Assembly (NCBI GenBank): GCA_016718035.1 | Contig: JADKEK010000014.1 | Span: 57,323 to 121,322, forward strand | Reading direction: 5' to 3' | Length of the DNA: 64,000 nt | Source of the DNA: Bacteroidota bacterium | Lineage (GTDB): Bacteria; Bacteroidota; Bacteroidia; Chitinophagales; BACL12 | Shown here: piece by piece, positions 15,665-25,799 of the stretch | Position numbering within the stretch: position 1 is the stretch's first letter | Layout of the letters: each line of letters opens with the position of its first letter | Notes under the pieces: generated by a model | Databases searched by the model: none | Seen by the model: only the letters and a program-made list of their open reading frames with translations | What the model was told of the DNA's origin: nothing | Translations under genes and position numbers: made by a program

Positions 15665-17206
15665 ATGACTGAAAAAATTCTGATTCTAGACTTTGGTTCT
15701 CAATATACACAGTTAATTGCACGTCGCATCAGGGAGTTAAACGTTTACAGCGAAATTGTTCCCTGCACAAAAATTCCTGAAATTACGGATGACATCAAGG
15801 GTATCATTTTATCAGGTAGCCCATTTTCTGTATCACAAGCCGACAAACCTGCATTCGATATTGAAAAAGTGCTCAATAAACGCCCTCTATTAGGTGTATG
15901 TTATGGCGCTCAGTTTATGGCGCAACATTTTGGAGGTAAAGTTCAACCGTCATCTAAACGCGAATATGGTCGTGCTTTCCTGCATATTTTAGAGCGTGAT
16001 AACGCTTTATTTTATGGTGTAGATGATGAAAGCCAGGTGTGGATGAGTCATAGCGATACTGTAACGCAATTACCTGAAGGATTTCATATCACCGCTAAAA
16101 CAGCCAGCATCGATGTCGCAGCGTATGCTTCCGATCCTGGTCGATTTGAAAATCCGGTGTTTTGCATTCAGTTTCATCCGGAAGTTACCCATTCAGAACA
16201 AGGCAAAACAATGCTCGAGAATTTTGTTGTGAATGTTTGTGGTTGCAAACAAACCTGGACACCAGAATCGTTTGTTGAAGAAACGATAGCTCACCTGCAA
16301 AAATCTATTCAACAAGATAAGGTAGTATTAGGCTTATCGGGAGGTGTTGATTCGAGTGTGGCCGCTATATTATTAAATAAAGCGATTGGCAGTAACCTCA
16401 TCAGCATATTTGTCAACAACGGTTTATTGCGCAAAAACGAATTCGAATCCGTTTTACATAGTTATAAGGACATGGGTTTAAATGTGGTTGGTGTTGATGC
16501 TGCCGATGAATTTATTACCGCATTAGCGGGAGTAAGTGACCCTGAAAAGAAACGTAAAATAATTGGTAAAGTATTTATCGATGTATTTGAAAGAGAATCA
16601 AAAAAACTGGAAGGTGTAAAATGGTTAGCACAAGGCACTATTTACCCTGATGTTATTGAATCGGTTTCAGTGCATGGACCTTCAGCAACTATCAAGTCGC
16701 ATCATAATGTTGGTGGATTACCTGAAAAACTTCACTTGAAAGTAATTGAACCTTTGCGGTATTTATTTAAAGATGAAGTTCGCCGTGTTGGAGAAACTTT
16801 ACAACTCAAGCATGAAATTCTGCACCGCCATCCATTCCCTGGTCCTGGTTTAGCTATTCGCATAATTAGTGATATTACGGCTGAAAAAGTGCGTATTACA
16901 CAGGAAGCGGATGCTATTTTTATCAATCATTTAAAGCAATCGGGTTGGTACGACAAAGTATGGCAGGCAGGTGCCATATTATTACCGGTGCAAACCGTTG
17001 GTGTAATGGGCGATGAACGTACATATGAAAATGTTATCGCTTTGCGTAGTGTAAATTCAAGTGATGGCATGACTGCAGACTGGAGTCATTTGCCTCACGA
17101 ATTATTGGCACAGATTTCGTCTGATATCATCAATCATGTTAAAGGTATTAATCGCGTAGTTTACGATATAAGTTCAAAACCTCCGGCTACAATTGAGTGG
17201 GAATAA
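15665..17206 (+). CDS. guaA: GMP synthase (glutamine-hydrolysing)
   Basis: Converts XMP to GMP using ATP and glutamine; cytoplasmic. N-terminal class I glutamine amidotransferase with nucleophile Cys in GVCYGAQ (about residue 79) and the His/Glu pair in QFHPEVTHS; ATP pyrophosphatase P-loop LGLSGGVDSSVAA at about 223; C-terminal dimerisation domain with HRHPFPGPGLAIRI and the end KPPATIEWE. 513 residues, full length. The ATG at 15665 is preferred to the TTG two codons earlier because family members start at this point. The next gene begins 7 nt after the stop. Confidence 0.97.
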   Translation: MTEKILILDFGSQYTQLIARRIRELNVYSEIVPCTKIPEITDDIKGIILSGSPFSVSQADKPAFDIEKVLNKRPLLGVCYGAQFMAQHFGGKVQPSSKREYGRAFLHILERDNALFYGVDDESQVWMSHSDTVTQLPEGFHITAKTASIDVAAYASDPGRFENPVFCIQFHPEVTHSEQGKTMLENFVVNVCGCKQTWTPESFVEETIAHLQKSIQQDKVVLGLSGGVDSSVAAILLNKAIGSNLISIFVNNGLLRKNEFESVLHSYKDMGLNVVGVDAADEFITALAGVSDPEKKRKIIGKVFIDVFERESKKLEGVKWLAQGTIYPDVIESVSVHGPSATIKSHHNVGGLPEKLHLKVIEPLRYLFKDEVRRVGETLQLKHEILHRHPFPGPGLAIRIISDITAEKVRITQEADAIFINHLKQSGWYDKVWQAGAILLPVQTVGVMGDERTYENVIALRSVNSSDGMTADWSHLPHELLAQISSDIINHVKGINRVVYDISSKPPATIEWE

Positions 17207-17213
17207 AATATAT

Positions 17214-18500
17214 ATGGTAATGATTTTAGGGCTGATGTTATTTTCGGCGTGTATGGTAATTAATCCACCACATACTACTCCTATACCACCTACCGAAACT
17301 AAAACTGTACCTGTTGATGAAAATACCACAACAACAGAAACAAAAACAGGTAATGAAAAAGCAAAAGACAGTGTTGCAACTTCTGTCCCTGTCAAATCGT
17401 GGGCAAAAAAAGACCGCTATACGATTTCATTTGTATTGCCATTTTCTACTGATGAAGGGGAATTATTAAAATTAATGGGTGAAGATAAAATTACCGGCTA
17501 CCAGCCTTTAGCTTCACTCGAATTTTATGAAGGTGCATTAATTGCGTTAGATACTTTAGAACGTTTAGGTATTAAACTCAATATTCATGTATTTAATCAT
17601 TTAAAAGATAGTCTGAGCACAGCAATGTTGCTGCAAAAAGAAGAAATAAAAAAATCGGATGTCATTATTGGACCGGTATTTAATGAAAGTTTAAAAGCAG
17701 CAGCAGCTGTTGCAAAAAATCAGGAGGTATATTTAGTTTCACCGCTGTCTCCAAGCAATATGTTTACGGACAGTAATAAATATTTTGTGATGGCTAACCC
17801 TGCTATTACAACACAACTTTCATCAATGGTGGATTATGTTTTGGATAATCATGTTGCAGCGAATTTTATTGTTGTTTATCGCAGCGACAAACCGGCTGAG
17901 GTGAAAATTGCGGAAGAATTTAAGGCGGCATTTAATGCGCAAAAAGGCAGCAGTGCAGCAACACTAAAAGAGGTAAATAATTTTGCAGGTATTTCATCGA
18001 ATATTAATGGTGGTGGCAACTTTGTTTTTATTGCCGGCAATGATGAGTTATATATTAATGGCTTAATTCGCGACCTTTCTAAAATTGGTCGCAGTAGTGA
18101 TATTACTTTAATCGGATTACAAAATATTTTATCATTGGAATCTGTTTCGCTAGATTATTTTGAGAGTTTACATTTTCATTATCCAACCGGGTATTATGTA
18201 GATCAAAAATTGCCTCAGGTGAAAGAATTTAATGCAGCTTTTGAAGCGCGGTATGCTACACGACCTTCCGATTATGCGTATAGAGGATATGATGTTATGA
18301 TGTATTTTGGAACCATGCTAAACACTTACGGACCTGACCTCTCACTTTCAGGTGGTAAGGTAAATCCAACTTTGAGATATATGATGTATCCTTTGGAATT
18401 TAAATCGGTGAAAAATGCATCGGGTGTAATTGATCATATTGAAAATGCAAAAATTACTATTTTGAAATACGAGGATTATCGTTTTCAAAAAGCTAATTAA
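17214..18500 (+). CDS. Periplasmic-binding-protein-like lipoprotein
   Basis: Lipoprotein (lipobox LFSAC) with a Thr/Pro/Glu-rich linker (about residues 20-60), then a type 1 periplasmic-binding fold like branched-chain amino-acid receptors: YTISFVLPF, SLEFYEGALIALDTLERLG, DVIIGPVFNESLKAAA, VYLVSPLSPSN. In related Bacteroidota the gene after guaA encodes a LysM plus this receptor-like domain; here no LysM is seen, only the linker. The fold is also used by LpoA-like cell-wall regulators, so a ligand or transport role cannot be assumed. I take ATG 17214 (or 17220) because both lead directly into the signal peptide; an upstream TTG overlaps guaA. Confidence 0.8.
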   Translation: MVMILGLMLFSACMVINPPHTTPIPPTETKTVPVDENTTTTETKTGNEKAKDSVATSVPVKSWAKKDRYTISFVLPFSTDEGELLKLMGEDKITGYQPLASLEFYEGALIALDTLERLGIKLNIHVFNHLKDSLSTAMLLQKEEIKKSDVIIGPVFNESLKAAAAVAKNQEVYLVSPLSPSNMFTDSNKYFVMANPAITTQLSSMVDYVLDNHVAANFIVVYRSDKPAEVKIAEEFKAAFNAQKGSSAATLKEVNNFAGISSNINGGGNFVFIAGNDELYINGLIRDLSKIGRSSDITLIGLQNILSLESVSLDYFESLHFHYPTGYYVDQKLPQVKEFNAAFEARYATRPSDYAYRGYDVMMYFGTMLNTYGPDLSLSGGKVNPTLRYMMYPLEFKSVKNASGVIDHIENAKITILKYEDYRFQKAN

Positions 18501-18510
18501 TCCAATTTTT

Positions 18511-18650
18511 TATTCGGGGGTGCGAGCACCCTAAGGTTAATCGGGAGCTAGCTCCCTCATGGGACATGTGTGCTATGTTTTGAAGTAGATTACGAGTCCC
18601 CGTTGGGAACTAGTTTGTCGAGCCACTGGGCGTGCAGCTTGGTATATGAA
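18511..18650. repeat. REP-type palindrome cluster left of the transposase gene
   Basis: Contains perfect palindromes GGGTGCGAGCACCC (18518-18531) and GGGAGCTAGCTCCC (18543-18556), then CTCATGGGAC and a later GTCCCCGTTGGGAACTAG hairpin. The same order occurs right of the transposase gene at 19340. Confidence 0.8.
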
Positions 18651-18769
18651 GGTGATTGAAGCTTGCGTTGTAATATTTAAACTCTAGATCTAAAAACAAA
18701 TTTTAATGATTTATACTTCTTGATAAAATTTATAAATTAGCATATTGTTTTACCCTTAAATTCAAATTA

Positions 18770-19336
18770 ATGGCAGTTTCTTTTCGTGATTCCAAATCGG
18801 AATCAAAATGCTACTTTGTAACTACTTCTTGTTACAAACATATTCCGTTGATAGCGTTAAGCAAAGGATATAATCATGTCGCAAATTCAGTAAATAACTA
18901 CACAACAAAGTATGATGCTGATGTTTTATCGTATGTTATTATGCCTAATCATTTACATCTGCTGCTCTACTTTAAACAGGAAGTCCGGCTAAGCAATTTA
19001 ATGAGGGACATTAAAAAACAATCGTCATTTAAAATTAGAAATGAATTACAACATACGTCCCCTTATATTATTCCGAGGCTTGTATTTGAGGACCGAAATC
19101 AAGTTTACAAAGTATGGGAAGATGGATTTCATGATTTTCAGGTGTTTACGGCTGATATGCTTTTACAAAAATTGAATTACATACATAATAATCCACTTCA
19201 AGAGAAATGGCAGTTAAGTAAAACTGCTGAGGATTATATGTACTCAAGTGCTGGGTTTTATCGATTTAATACTGAAGGGTTAATTAAAACGGAGGTTTTT
19301 ACGAAATACTTTGATGTTCCGGTGGCTAAAAAGTAG
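18770..19336 (+). CDS. REP-associated tyrosine transposase (Y1/IS200-like)
   Basis: A 188-residue HUH-type Y1 transposase of the RAYT group, single-strand endonucleases that act on REP palindromes. The HUH motif is in MPNHLHLLLYF (about residues 61-71), the catalytic Tyr is probably in KLNYIHNNPLQEKW (about 140-150), and the N-terminal FVTTSCYKHIPL strand and VWEDGFHDFQVF are typical. It sits between two clusters of the same palindromes, as RAYT genes do. It appears intact. Likely host-domesticated or a low-copy mobile unit rather than a classical IS, as there are no terminal IS ends or target duplications that I can see. Confidence 0.92.
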   Translation: MAVSFRDSKSESKCYFVTTSCYKHIPLIALSKGYNHVANSVNNYTTKYDADVLSYVIMPNHLHLLLYFKQEVRLSNLMRDIKKQSSFKIRNELQHTSPYIIPRLVFEDRNQVYKVWEDGFHDFQVFTADMLLQKLNYIHNNPLQEKWQLSKTAEDYMYSSAGFYRFNTEGLIKTEVFTKYFDVPVAKK

Positions 19337-19337
19337 T

Positions 19338-19605
19338 TTATTCGGGGGTGCGAGCACCCAAGTGTTATTCGGGAGCGAGCTCCCTCATGGGACGTACGGG
19401 TGCCTTGTTTTCTACCAAATTACTAGTCTCCGTTGGGAACTAGCTTAGCGACGCCAATGGGAAATTCTGATTGGTGTGCTGAGAAAATTGGTAATTGCGA
19501 GGTAGCAATCAATGCTTAAAATGCTATTCATTACTCAAAAGTATAAGTGGGTGCGAGCACCCAAGTGTTATTCGCGAGCGAGCTCCCTCATGGGACAGGG
19601 GCTGC
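19338..19605. repeat. REP-type palindrome clusters right of the transposase gene
   Basis: First cluster at 19338-19462: GGGTGCGAGCACCC, GGGAGCGAGCTCCC, CTCATGGGAC and ACTAGTCTCCGTTGGGAACTAG-like hairpin (given in part: CTAGT...ACTAG). A second partial cluster at 19549-19600 repeats GGGTGCGAGCACCC, then CGAGCGAGCTCCC (one base off) and CTCATGGGAC. Confidence 0.8.
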
Positions 19606-19654
19606 GCTTTTTTGGATTTTAATGTTGTTTGGAGTGCTCACATTTAATTAAAAT

Positions 19655-19697
19655 AAAAAAACGAGGCTATTGATTTATTTCAACAGCCTCGTTTTTT
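19655..19697 (-). terminator. Terminator of the PAP2/haloperoxidase-like gene
   Basis: Stem CGAGGCTATTGA/TCAACAGCCTCG flanked by A and T runs, so it works on both strands; it lies 18 nt after the minus-strand stop. Confidence 0.85.
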
Positions 19698-19715
19698 ATG
19701 TTATTTATTGAATTA

Positions 19716-21276
19716 TTAATCAGCACCGTCGGTGGCTGCAACTGCAGTTGCCATGTCGCCGATGGTATTGCCGACTTCAACGCCGACTTCACAATCATAA
19801 CGCCAGTGGATACGGGAATAAATTCTCGATTCAGAAGCATCTTTAGCGTATGAGTCAAACAAACTTGCTTCTGCAGGAAATACATAACCTAATACGGTAG
19901 CAGCAGCTGCAGAGAAGGTTGAGTGACCGGATGTATAAGATGGGAAATTCGGCAGACCGAATAAACATAAAATATCTTCATTGCCTTGAGGAGGGCGAGG
20001 ATACATATAATAGTATTTGGTATCCCAACAGCTAATTCCTGCATCCATCATGGCGGTGTTTAGATAAGCAAAAGTTCTGGCAGTGCGTAATGGGTTATAC
20101 CGATATTGGACAATATAATCAGCTGCAATTCGGTCCCAATGACCCGGAGGTGCATATGTTCCGAAACCATCTCCCCAGAAATACGCCAATTGCTCTTGTT
20201 CCCTTGTAGCATTTTTTAGTGTATTCCAACATTTCATCTTTTGCTGCTTCATATTCCGCAGAACCAACTGCTGGTGGCGGACCCGGGCGAACATCAGCAG
20301 GGCTGCCAATCCACCAGGTTTTTACTTTACCGTATGCAGGTGTGATACCAACCGGACGTTGTGGAACTTCTAAATTTTCCCAATGTGGCCACATATCACC
20401 AAACATCAAATCAGCAGCAGATTCGTAACCGGCATAAGTTGCTGCATCTACTTGCGCGAATTTCATGCTATCGTTAGCTGCACGTGCTTTGTACTGACGG
20501 AAAACATATCCGCCAATGCCATCACCCGCAACTAAATCGCTTTCCACATTCATACCTGCCCATTTGCGTGATTCGCGACATTCCTGTGCAAGTCCATTGA
20601 TATAATCAACTTCCAAAGGGAATAAGAATTTCAGCATTTCAGAAGAAACCTCAGCAATAGCTGCATCTTCAGAAGGATAAGATGGTAAATCATTATCCGG
20701 ATAAGCAGGTGTAATATTGCCATCTACTTTGTAAGGTGCAGGGCGATTATATGCATATTTATAATTCCATGTTGTAATTAATGCATCATACTGCGCTGCA
20801 GCCAGATAAGCGTATGCACGCACCGCATAAGGTGGATGCGCAAATGGGAAATATGGATAAACTGAAGGATTAGCAGAACTAGGAGCACCATATGAACCAT
20901 CCTCATTTGGCGATGGTGCAAGATTGTATTTCGCTACTAATTCCTGTGCAATTTCCTGCCAGCGAATTACGGTATTATTTCCCCAATAATCAACTGCCTC
21001 TTGTTCGTCTGCATTAAGTGAACCAACATAACCTTTCACTTCATCCAACTCAGCTAAATAAGCATCCGAAGTTACGTCCTCAGGTGCTGCAATAGCAGTA
21101 TCTGCGCCGCTGGTTAATAAAATTGGATCCCAAGTACCGCCATCTTCATCTAAAGAAGCATAGGTATATGATTCAAAGCCGTTGTATGACGGAATTTCTT
21201 TTTCGCAAGACTGCGTAAGCATTAAGCCTGTTATTGCTGCAGTGCCTAAAAATATTTTTGTAGTTAGTTTTTTCAT
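19716..21276 (-). CDS. Vanadium-dependent haloperoxidase-like PAP2 lipoprotein (one-base frameshift)
   Basis: Lipoprotein (MKKLTTKIFLGTAA, lipobox TQSC) with a two-part PAP2/vanadium-haloperoxidase fold. The C-terminal half carries the complete anion-binding set: KYYYMYPRP (K-X6-RP), PSYTSGHSTFS, and SRIYSRIHWRYD (SR-X5-H-X3-D). The N-terminal half has weaker echoes (KYAYNRPAPY, LPSYPSED) with no catalytic His. The frame breaks in a six-base homopolymer at 20212-20217; removing one base joins DEMLEYTKNATREQEQL and restores about 520 residues. Homologues are acid phosphatases or haloperoxidases, so substrate is open. The start is set at Met 21276, 2 nt after the stop of the outer-membrane protein gene: clearly one operon. 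Confidence 0.85.
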
Positions 21277-21277
21277 G

Positions 21278-22252
21278 TTAGTTTGCTTGAGGGGTTGGTG
21301 AAGAACTTTGTGCTTTATCTTTTTTGCCCCAAAGGCCAAATTGGTATGATATACCACCACCGAACATCATGGATTTACCCACATTGCGACCGGTTAAAGT
21401 GTAGTTTGAGTTAAAATGAACAGCTAATCCTTTTACCAATAAATCATAGTAATCGGCATTAAGACCAACACGCATAGCTTCCATATCATTTGAAGGGAAA
21501 CCACCATCCTGACGGCGAATATCAAAGCCTCCAAACGTGTTAAATCCGTTTAGCACACCTTCAACTTTAAAATGTTTACTTGGGAAAATGTAACCGATTG
21601 TAGCATTGTAATCCATTGCATCCGGCATATCTACTTCATCGGAATAATACCCTGAAGTGGTATAATAATAATTGCGGTCAAGGATTGCATTACCTCTTAA
21701 ATGGAAAGCACCATCAACGCGACCGTAAAGTCCCATGTCGGCATCGTAATGAATAATACCGCGGAAAATACCATCCGGACAACCAAGGCCAATTGCAAAT
21801 GGATGCTCAGGAACATAATCTGATGCAGGTAGTAATAATCCTGCACTTGCTAAAAATTTGATATTACCCGGACCAGCCTTATGTTCATAAATAAGGCCTT
21901 TAACAAAAATAGCAGCGTCCTGAATACCCTTGTCACCTGCAACTACACCAGCCGAAGGGTCAGTAATAACATAAGGCAACATAGCTATCATATTAACACG
22001 GTCTAAAATACCCAGCATAAAACCACCTGTAATAGATTGTGTAGTAAGTGTGCCGATATTACCGTTTTCACGAAGAGAATCTCCCTCCCAATATTCGCTC
22101 CAGGCTGAATTACCGTAATTCAAGCCAAAGCAAATTTCACCTGATTTCATCATCACAGCATCAGAAGGGGTCTGTGCCATAACTCGAAATGTTGTTGCTG
22201 TCAAAAAGGTTAACAGCAATAAACTTGATTTGAGTAGTCTGTTTAAATACAT
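21278..22252 (-). CDS. Outer-membrane beta-barrel protein, unknown substrate
   Basis: About 324 residues with signal peptide MYLNRLLKSSLLLLTFLTA...VMAQ and alternating hydrophobic/polar strands typical of a barrel, ending VGKSMMFGGGISYQFGLW. Distant resemblance to the MetA-pathway/phenol transporter-like barrels; no ligand assignment possible. Met at 22252 is preferred over the upstream start because it opens a regular signal peptide. It is the first gene of a two-gene operon with the haloperoxidase-like lipoprotein, so the two may share a surface function. Confidence 0.75.
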   Translation of the reverse strand: MYLNRLLKSSLLLLTFLTATTFRVMAQTPSDAVMMKSGEICFGLNYGNSAWSEYWEGDSLRENGNIGTLTTQSITGGFMLGILDRVNMIAMLPYVITDPSAGVVAGDKGIQDAAIFVKGLIYEHKAGPGNIKFLASAGLLLPASDYVPEHPFAIGLGCPDGIFRGIIHYDADMGLYGRVDGAFHLRGNAILDRNYYYTTSGYYSDEVDMPDAMDYNATIGYIFPSKHFKVEGVLNGFNTFGGFDIRRQDGGFPSNDMEAMRVGLNADYYDLLVKGLAVHFNSNYTLTGRNVGKSMMFGGGISYQFGLWGKKDKAQSSSPTPQAN

Positions 22253-22464
22253 AAATAGTGGATTTTGGGCAAAAGTAGGTGGGCATAATTGAATTGTAGC
22301 CTTGTTTAAACTAGTTTTAAAAACCACCTCTGTTATTTAAAAAACTTTAGCACTTCGTTTTTTTATTTCAAGGTAAATCGCCAAAATATGACTTGCGTTT
22401 CCTTTTAAAGGGATAGATGTCATTTTAATAGCATAAGCCTGTGACTACCTTCGGAGGTAATAAA

Positions 22465-25296
22465 ATGAACGATATGGAAACTGATCAAATTCAACCGGAA
22501 GTTGCAGATGTTATGGCTGCTAACTCAACAAAATATGTATTTGCATTTGAAGAAGGCAATGGCAAAAACAAACAGCTTTTAGGCGGAAAGGGTGCCAATC
22601 TCTGCGAAATGACGCAAATTGGATTAAACGTACCTCCCGGCTTTGTAATTAGTACAGCAGCCTGTTTGCAATACCTTGGAGATACAACTAAACAATTGCC
22701 GGCCGGCGTTATGGAGCAAGTCCGTGAACAAATGGCCGCAATGGAAGCTAAAACGGGCAAAACCTTTGGCGGAAGCGAACAACCGCTGCTGGTTTCAGTG
22801 CGTTCGGGTTCTGCTATGTCAATGCCCGGAATGATGGATACCATTTTAAATTTAGGTTTAAACCAATCGACCCTTCAGGGATTGATACTCCAAACCGGTA
22901 ATGAACGATTCAGTTATGATGCCTATCGCAGGTTTATCCAGCTGTTTGGCAAGGTTGCTTTAGGTGTTCCGGATGAAAAATTTGATGCCCATTTCGAGGA
23001 AATAAAACATCGCGCCGGCGTTAAAGCCGATATAGGATTGAACACTGATGACCTCAAAGAAATTTGCAACCGTTTTCTGATGGTGGTGAAAGAACATACC
23101 GGTAATCCGTTTCCTTCCAATGTTTATGAGCAACTGGAAATCGCCATCAAAGCGGTTTTTAACTCATGGATGGGTCGCCGAGCTATTGACTACCGAAGAG
23201 AGTTTAAAATTACCCCTCAAATGGCCAATGGCACTGCTGTAAACATAGTTACCATGGTGTTTGGCAATATGGGCAACGATTGCGCGACCGGTGTAGGCTT
23301 TACGCGCGACCCTGGAACAGGTGAAAATGTGATGTTTGGGGAATACCTGGTTAATGCGCAGGGCGAAGATGTTGTCGCCGGAATCCGTACTCCAAAAGCT
23401 GTGGTTTTGCTGGAAAAGGAAATGCCTGAGTTATATAAACAACTGGAAACGCTTAGACATAAATTAGAAAACCATTACAGGGAAGTGCAGGATTTTGAAT
23501 ATACCATTGAAAAAGGCATTTTATACTGTCTGCAAACCCGCAATGGCAAAATGAATACCACCGCAATGGTGCGCACATCGGTTGAAATGGCTAAAGAAGG
23601 CCTGATTAGCCGTGAGGAAGCGCTTTTGAGGATCAAACCTGAAATGCTGGAACAACTGTTACATCCACGTTTAGACAGCTTGCATAAACAAGCACCTTTG
23701 GCACAGGGATTACCGGCTTCTCCGGGAGCTGCTTCCGGTCATGTGGTGTTTGATGCCGACAGAGCCGAATTATTAGGCCATGCCGGGGAAAAAGTGATTT
23801 TGGTGAGGGAAGAAACTAAACCTGAAGATATACATGGATTTTTTGCCGCTCAGGGGATTTTGACCAGCAGAGGTGGCAAAACTTCGCATGCTGCCGTAGT
23901 GGCAAGAGGTATGGGTAAACCATGCGTGGCCGGTGCTGAAGGTATCCAGGTAGATGTAAAACTGAGACAAGCCACCATTGGCGAAAAAGTATTACACGAA
24001 GGCGATTATATCACCATTGACGGAGGAACCGGTTTTGTATATCAGGGCATTATTCCAACCGTAGAACCTACGTTTTCAGATGAATTGAAGTTATTGTTAA
24101 GCTGGGCTGATGAAACTGCCCAAATGAAGGTATTTGCCAATGCAGATACTCCTGATGCAGCCAAAAAAGCTTTGCAATATGGCGCCATGGGTATCGGGCT
24201 GTGCAGGACTGAACGCATGTTTAACGGCGTTGATCGTTTACCGATTGTTGTAGAGATGATATTAGCTGAAAACACCGATGAGCGCGAAAAGGCCTTATCT
24301 CGTCTCCTGGCCATCCAGAAACAGGATTTTAAGGAAATTCTGATTACCATGGCTCCGCGCCCGGTGACAATCAGGTTATTAGACCCTCCAATTCATGAGT
24401 TTTTACCGACTGAGGAAGTGCTGAAAGATGAAATCATCAATTTGCATCACCTTAAAGAAACTGCAGGCGGGGTTAGTAATCTGTTTAATAGCTTGCGTTT
24501 ACTCAATGCCGACCCTGAATTGGCTAAAACTTCGGCCTATCCGTTTACCGATAAAGGATTGGAATTGATAGACCAGGCGATTGTGAAAAAAGAGCAGATG
24601 CTCAAAAAAGTGCATGAATTATATGAAGTAAACCCTATGCTTGGACATAGAGGAGTTCGTTTAGGGCTCACCTATCCTGAGATTTATAAAATGCAAATCA
24701 GGGCGATTTTGGAGGCAGCAGGCGAATGTCAGAAAGTGGGAATCGACGTTAGACCTGAAATTATGGTGCCTCAGGTATGCAATGAAAAGGAACTTGAACA
24801 TGTAAAATTGTTTGTAGATAACATCAAACAAAGCATTGATAATGAATATAATATAAATCTATCATTCAAATTCGGAACAATGATAGAGGTAGTTCGTGCC
24901 TGTATGGAAGCCGGCAATATTGCCAAAGCTGTTGAGTTCTTTTCGTTCGGAACCAACGACCTGACTCAGGCTACATTCTCATTTTCTAGGGAAGATGCAG
25001 AGAACAAGTTTTTACCATTTTACACTCAAAACGGCATTTTGAAAGACAATCCGTTTGAGGTACTAGATGTTGCGGGTGTGGGCAGGCTAATGGAGTTTGC
25101 TGTCAACTCAGGCAGAAAAACCCATCCCGGATTAAAAATTGGCATTTGCGGTGAACATGGCGGTCAGCCGGACTCAATTGCCTTCTGTAACTATTTAGGG
25201 CTGAATTATGTATCCTGCTCAGGACCGAGAGTACCGGTGGCCAGACTGGCAGCTTCACAGGCAACCTTGCTTGCGGGGACATACCAGGCAAATTAA
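22465..25296 (+). CDS. ppdK: Pyruvate, phosphate dikinase
   Basis: Interconverts pyruvate + ATP + Pi and PEP + AMP + PPi. 943 residues: N-terminal ATP-grasp (YVFAFEEGNGKNKQLLGGKG, SVRSGSAMSMPGMMDTILNLG in two parts), central phosphohistidine domain with His in GGKTSHAAVVARGMG, and C-terminal PEP/pyruvate barrel with FSFGTNDLTQ and catalytic Cys in GICGEHGG. The ATG at 22465 is chosen because GGAGGT sits 6 nt upstream of it; the GTG at 22441 lies before that Shine-Dalgarno. The N-terminus is about 25 residues longer than usual (MNDMETDQIQPEVADVMAAN) before the conserved start. A strong terminator follows. Confidence 0.97.
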   Translation: MNDMETDQIQPEVADVMAANSTKYVFAFEEGNGKNKQLLGGKGANLCEMTQIGLNVPPGFVISTAACLQYLGDTTKQLPAGVMEQVREQMAAMEAKTGKTFGGSEQPLLVSVRSGSAMSMPGMMDTILNLGLNQSTLQGLILQTGNERFSYDAYRRFIQLFGKVALGVPDEKFDAHFEEIKHRAGVKADIGLNTDDLKEICNRFLMVVKEHTGNPFPSNVYEQLEIAIKAVFNSWMGRRAIDYRREFKITPQMANGTAVNIVTMVFGNMGNDCATGVGFTRDPGTGENVMFGEYLVNAQGEDVVAGIRTPKAVVLLEKEMPELYKQLETLRHKLENHYREVQDFEYTIEKGILYCLQTRNGKMNTTAMVRTSVEMAKEGLISREEALLRIKPEMLEQLLHPRLDSLHKQAPLAQGLPASPGAASGHVVFDADRAELLGHAGEKVILVREETKPEDIHGFFAAQGILTSRGGKTSHAAVVARGMGKPCVAGAEGIQVDVKLRQATIGEKVLHEGDYITIDGGTGFVYQGIIPTVEPTFSDELKLLLSWADETAQMKVFANADTPDAAKKALQYGAMGIGLCRTERMFNGVDRLPIVVEMILAENTDEREKALSRLLAIQKQDFKEILITMAPRPVTIRLLDPPIHEFLPTEEVLKDEIINLHHLKETAGGVSNLFNSLRLLNADPELAKTSAYPFTDKGLELIDQAIVKKEQMLKKVHELYEVNPMLGHRGVRLGLTYPEIYKMQIRAILEAAGECQKVGIDVRPEIMVPQVCNEKELEHVKLFVDNIKQSIDNEYNINLSFKFGTMIEVVRACMEAGNIAKAVEFFSFGTNDLTQATFSFSREDAENKFLPFYTQNGILKDNPFEVLDVAGVGRLMEFAVNSGRKTHPGLKIGICGEHGGQPDSIAFCNYLGLNYVSCSGPRVPVARLAASQATLLAGTYQAN

Positions 25297-25320
25297 TTTG
25301 ACTATCAGCCAACCAAGACC

Positions 25321-25352
25321 AACGGCATACTTTTAGGGTATGCCGTTTTTTT
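25321..25352 (+). terminator. Rho-independent terminator of ppdK
   Basis: AACGGCATAC / GTATGCCGTT stem with a seven-T tail, 25 nt after the stop. Confidence 0.9.
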
Positions 25353-25799
25353 GTTGCGGCATGTCAAAAACCAGTGCTTTGTCACTTTGGCAGACGCCGT
25401 GGAACATACTAAAAATGGGGGGTTTTGTATGTCAATTAATTTGACATGCCATTTTAGGCGATTTTTTAATACAATTTTTACTATTTATAATTAACTGATT
25501 TACAATTACTTATGATGTTTATCTAATACATCATAAAATATAAAATTCCATTTAGAAAAGCATTCACTTTGCAAAGTATTGGTTGGTTGGAAAAGTCAGT
25601 TTGTATGTGAATTGAGCATCTACCAACCTAACAAAACCAGTCGATTATAAACATGGCTTAAGTCCTTTTAGCTTTCCTAAAAATGGCAATACAAGCTACA
25701 TCATAACTTACAGGTATGGCCAAAAAGTTTACACCTCCACCCTACCCTTTAGACGGTAAGCTGGAGGTGTCTTTTATAACTTCGACTAGTATAAGCCTA
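25353..25799. other. Intergenic with an 11-bp inverted repeat pair
   Basis: GGCATGTCAAA (25358-25368) and its exact inverse TTTGACATGCC (25440-25450) bracket about 70 nt; inside, AAAAACC and GGTTTT can extend the pairing, and TGTCAA-TTAA-TTTGACA forms a second smaller repeat. Another hairpin CACCTCCA...TGGAGGTG at about 25733-25770 may terminate the minus-strand gene. No ORF of coding character. Confidence 0.5.
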
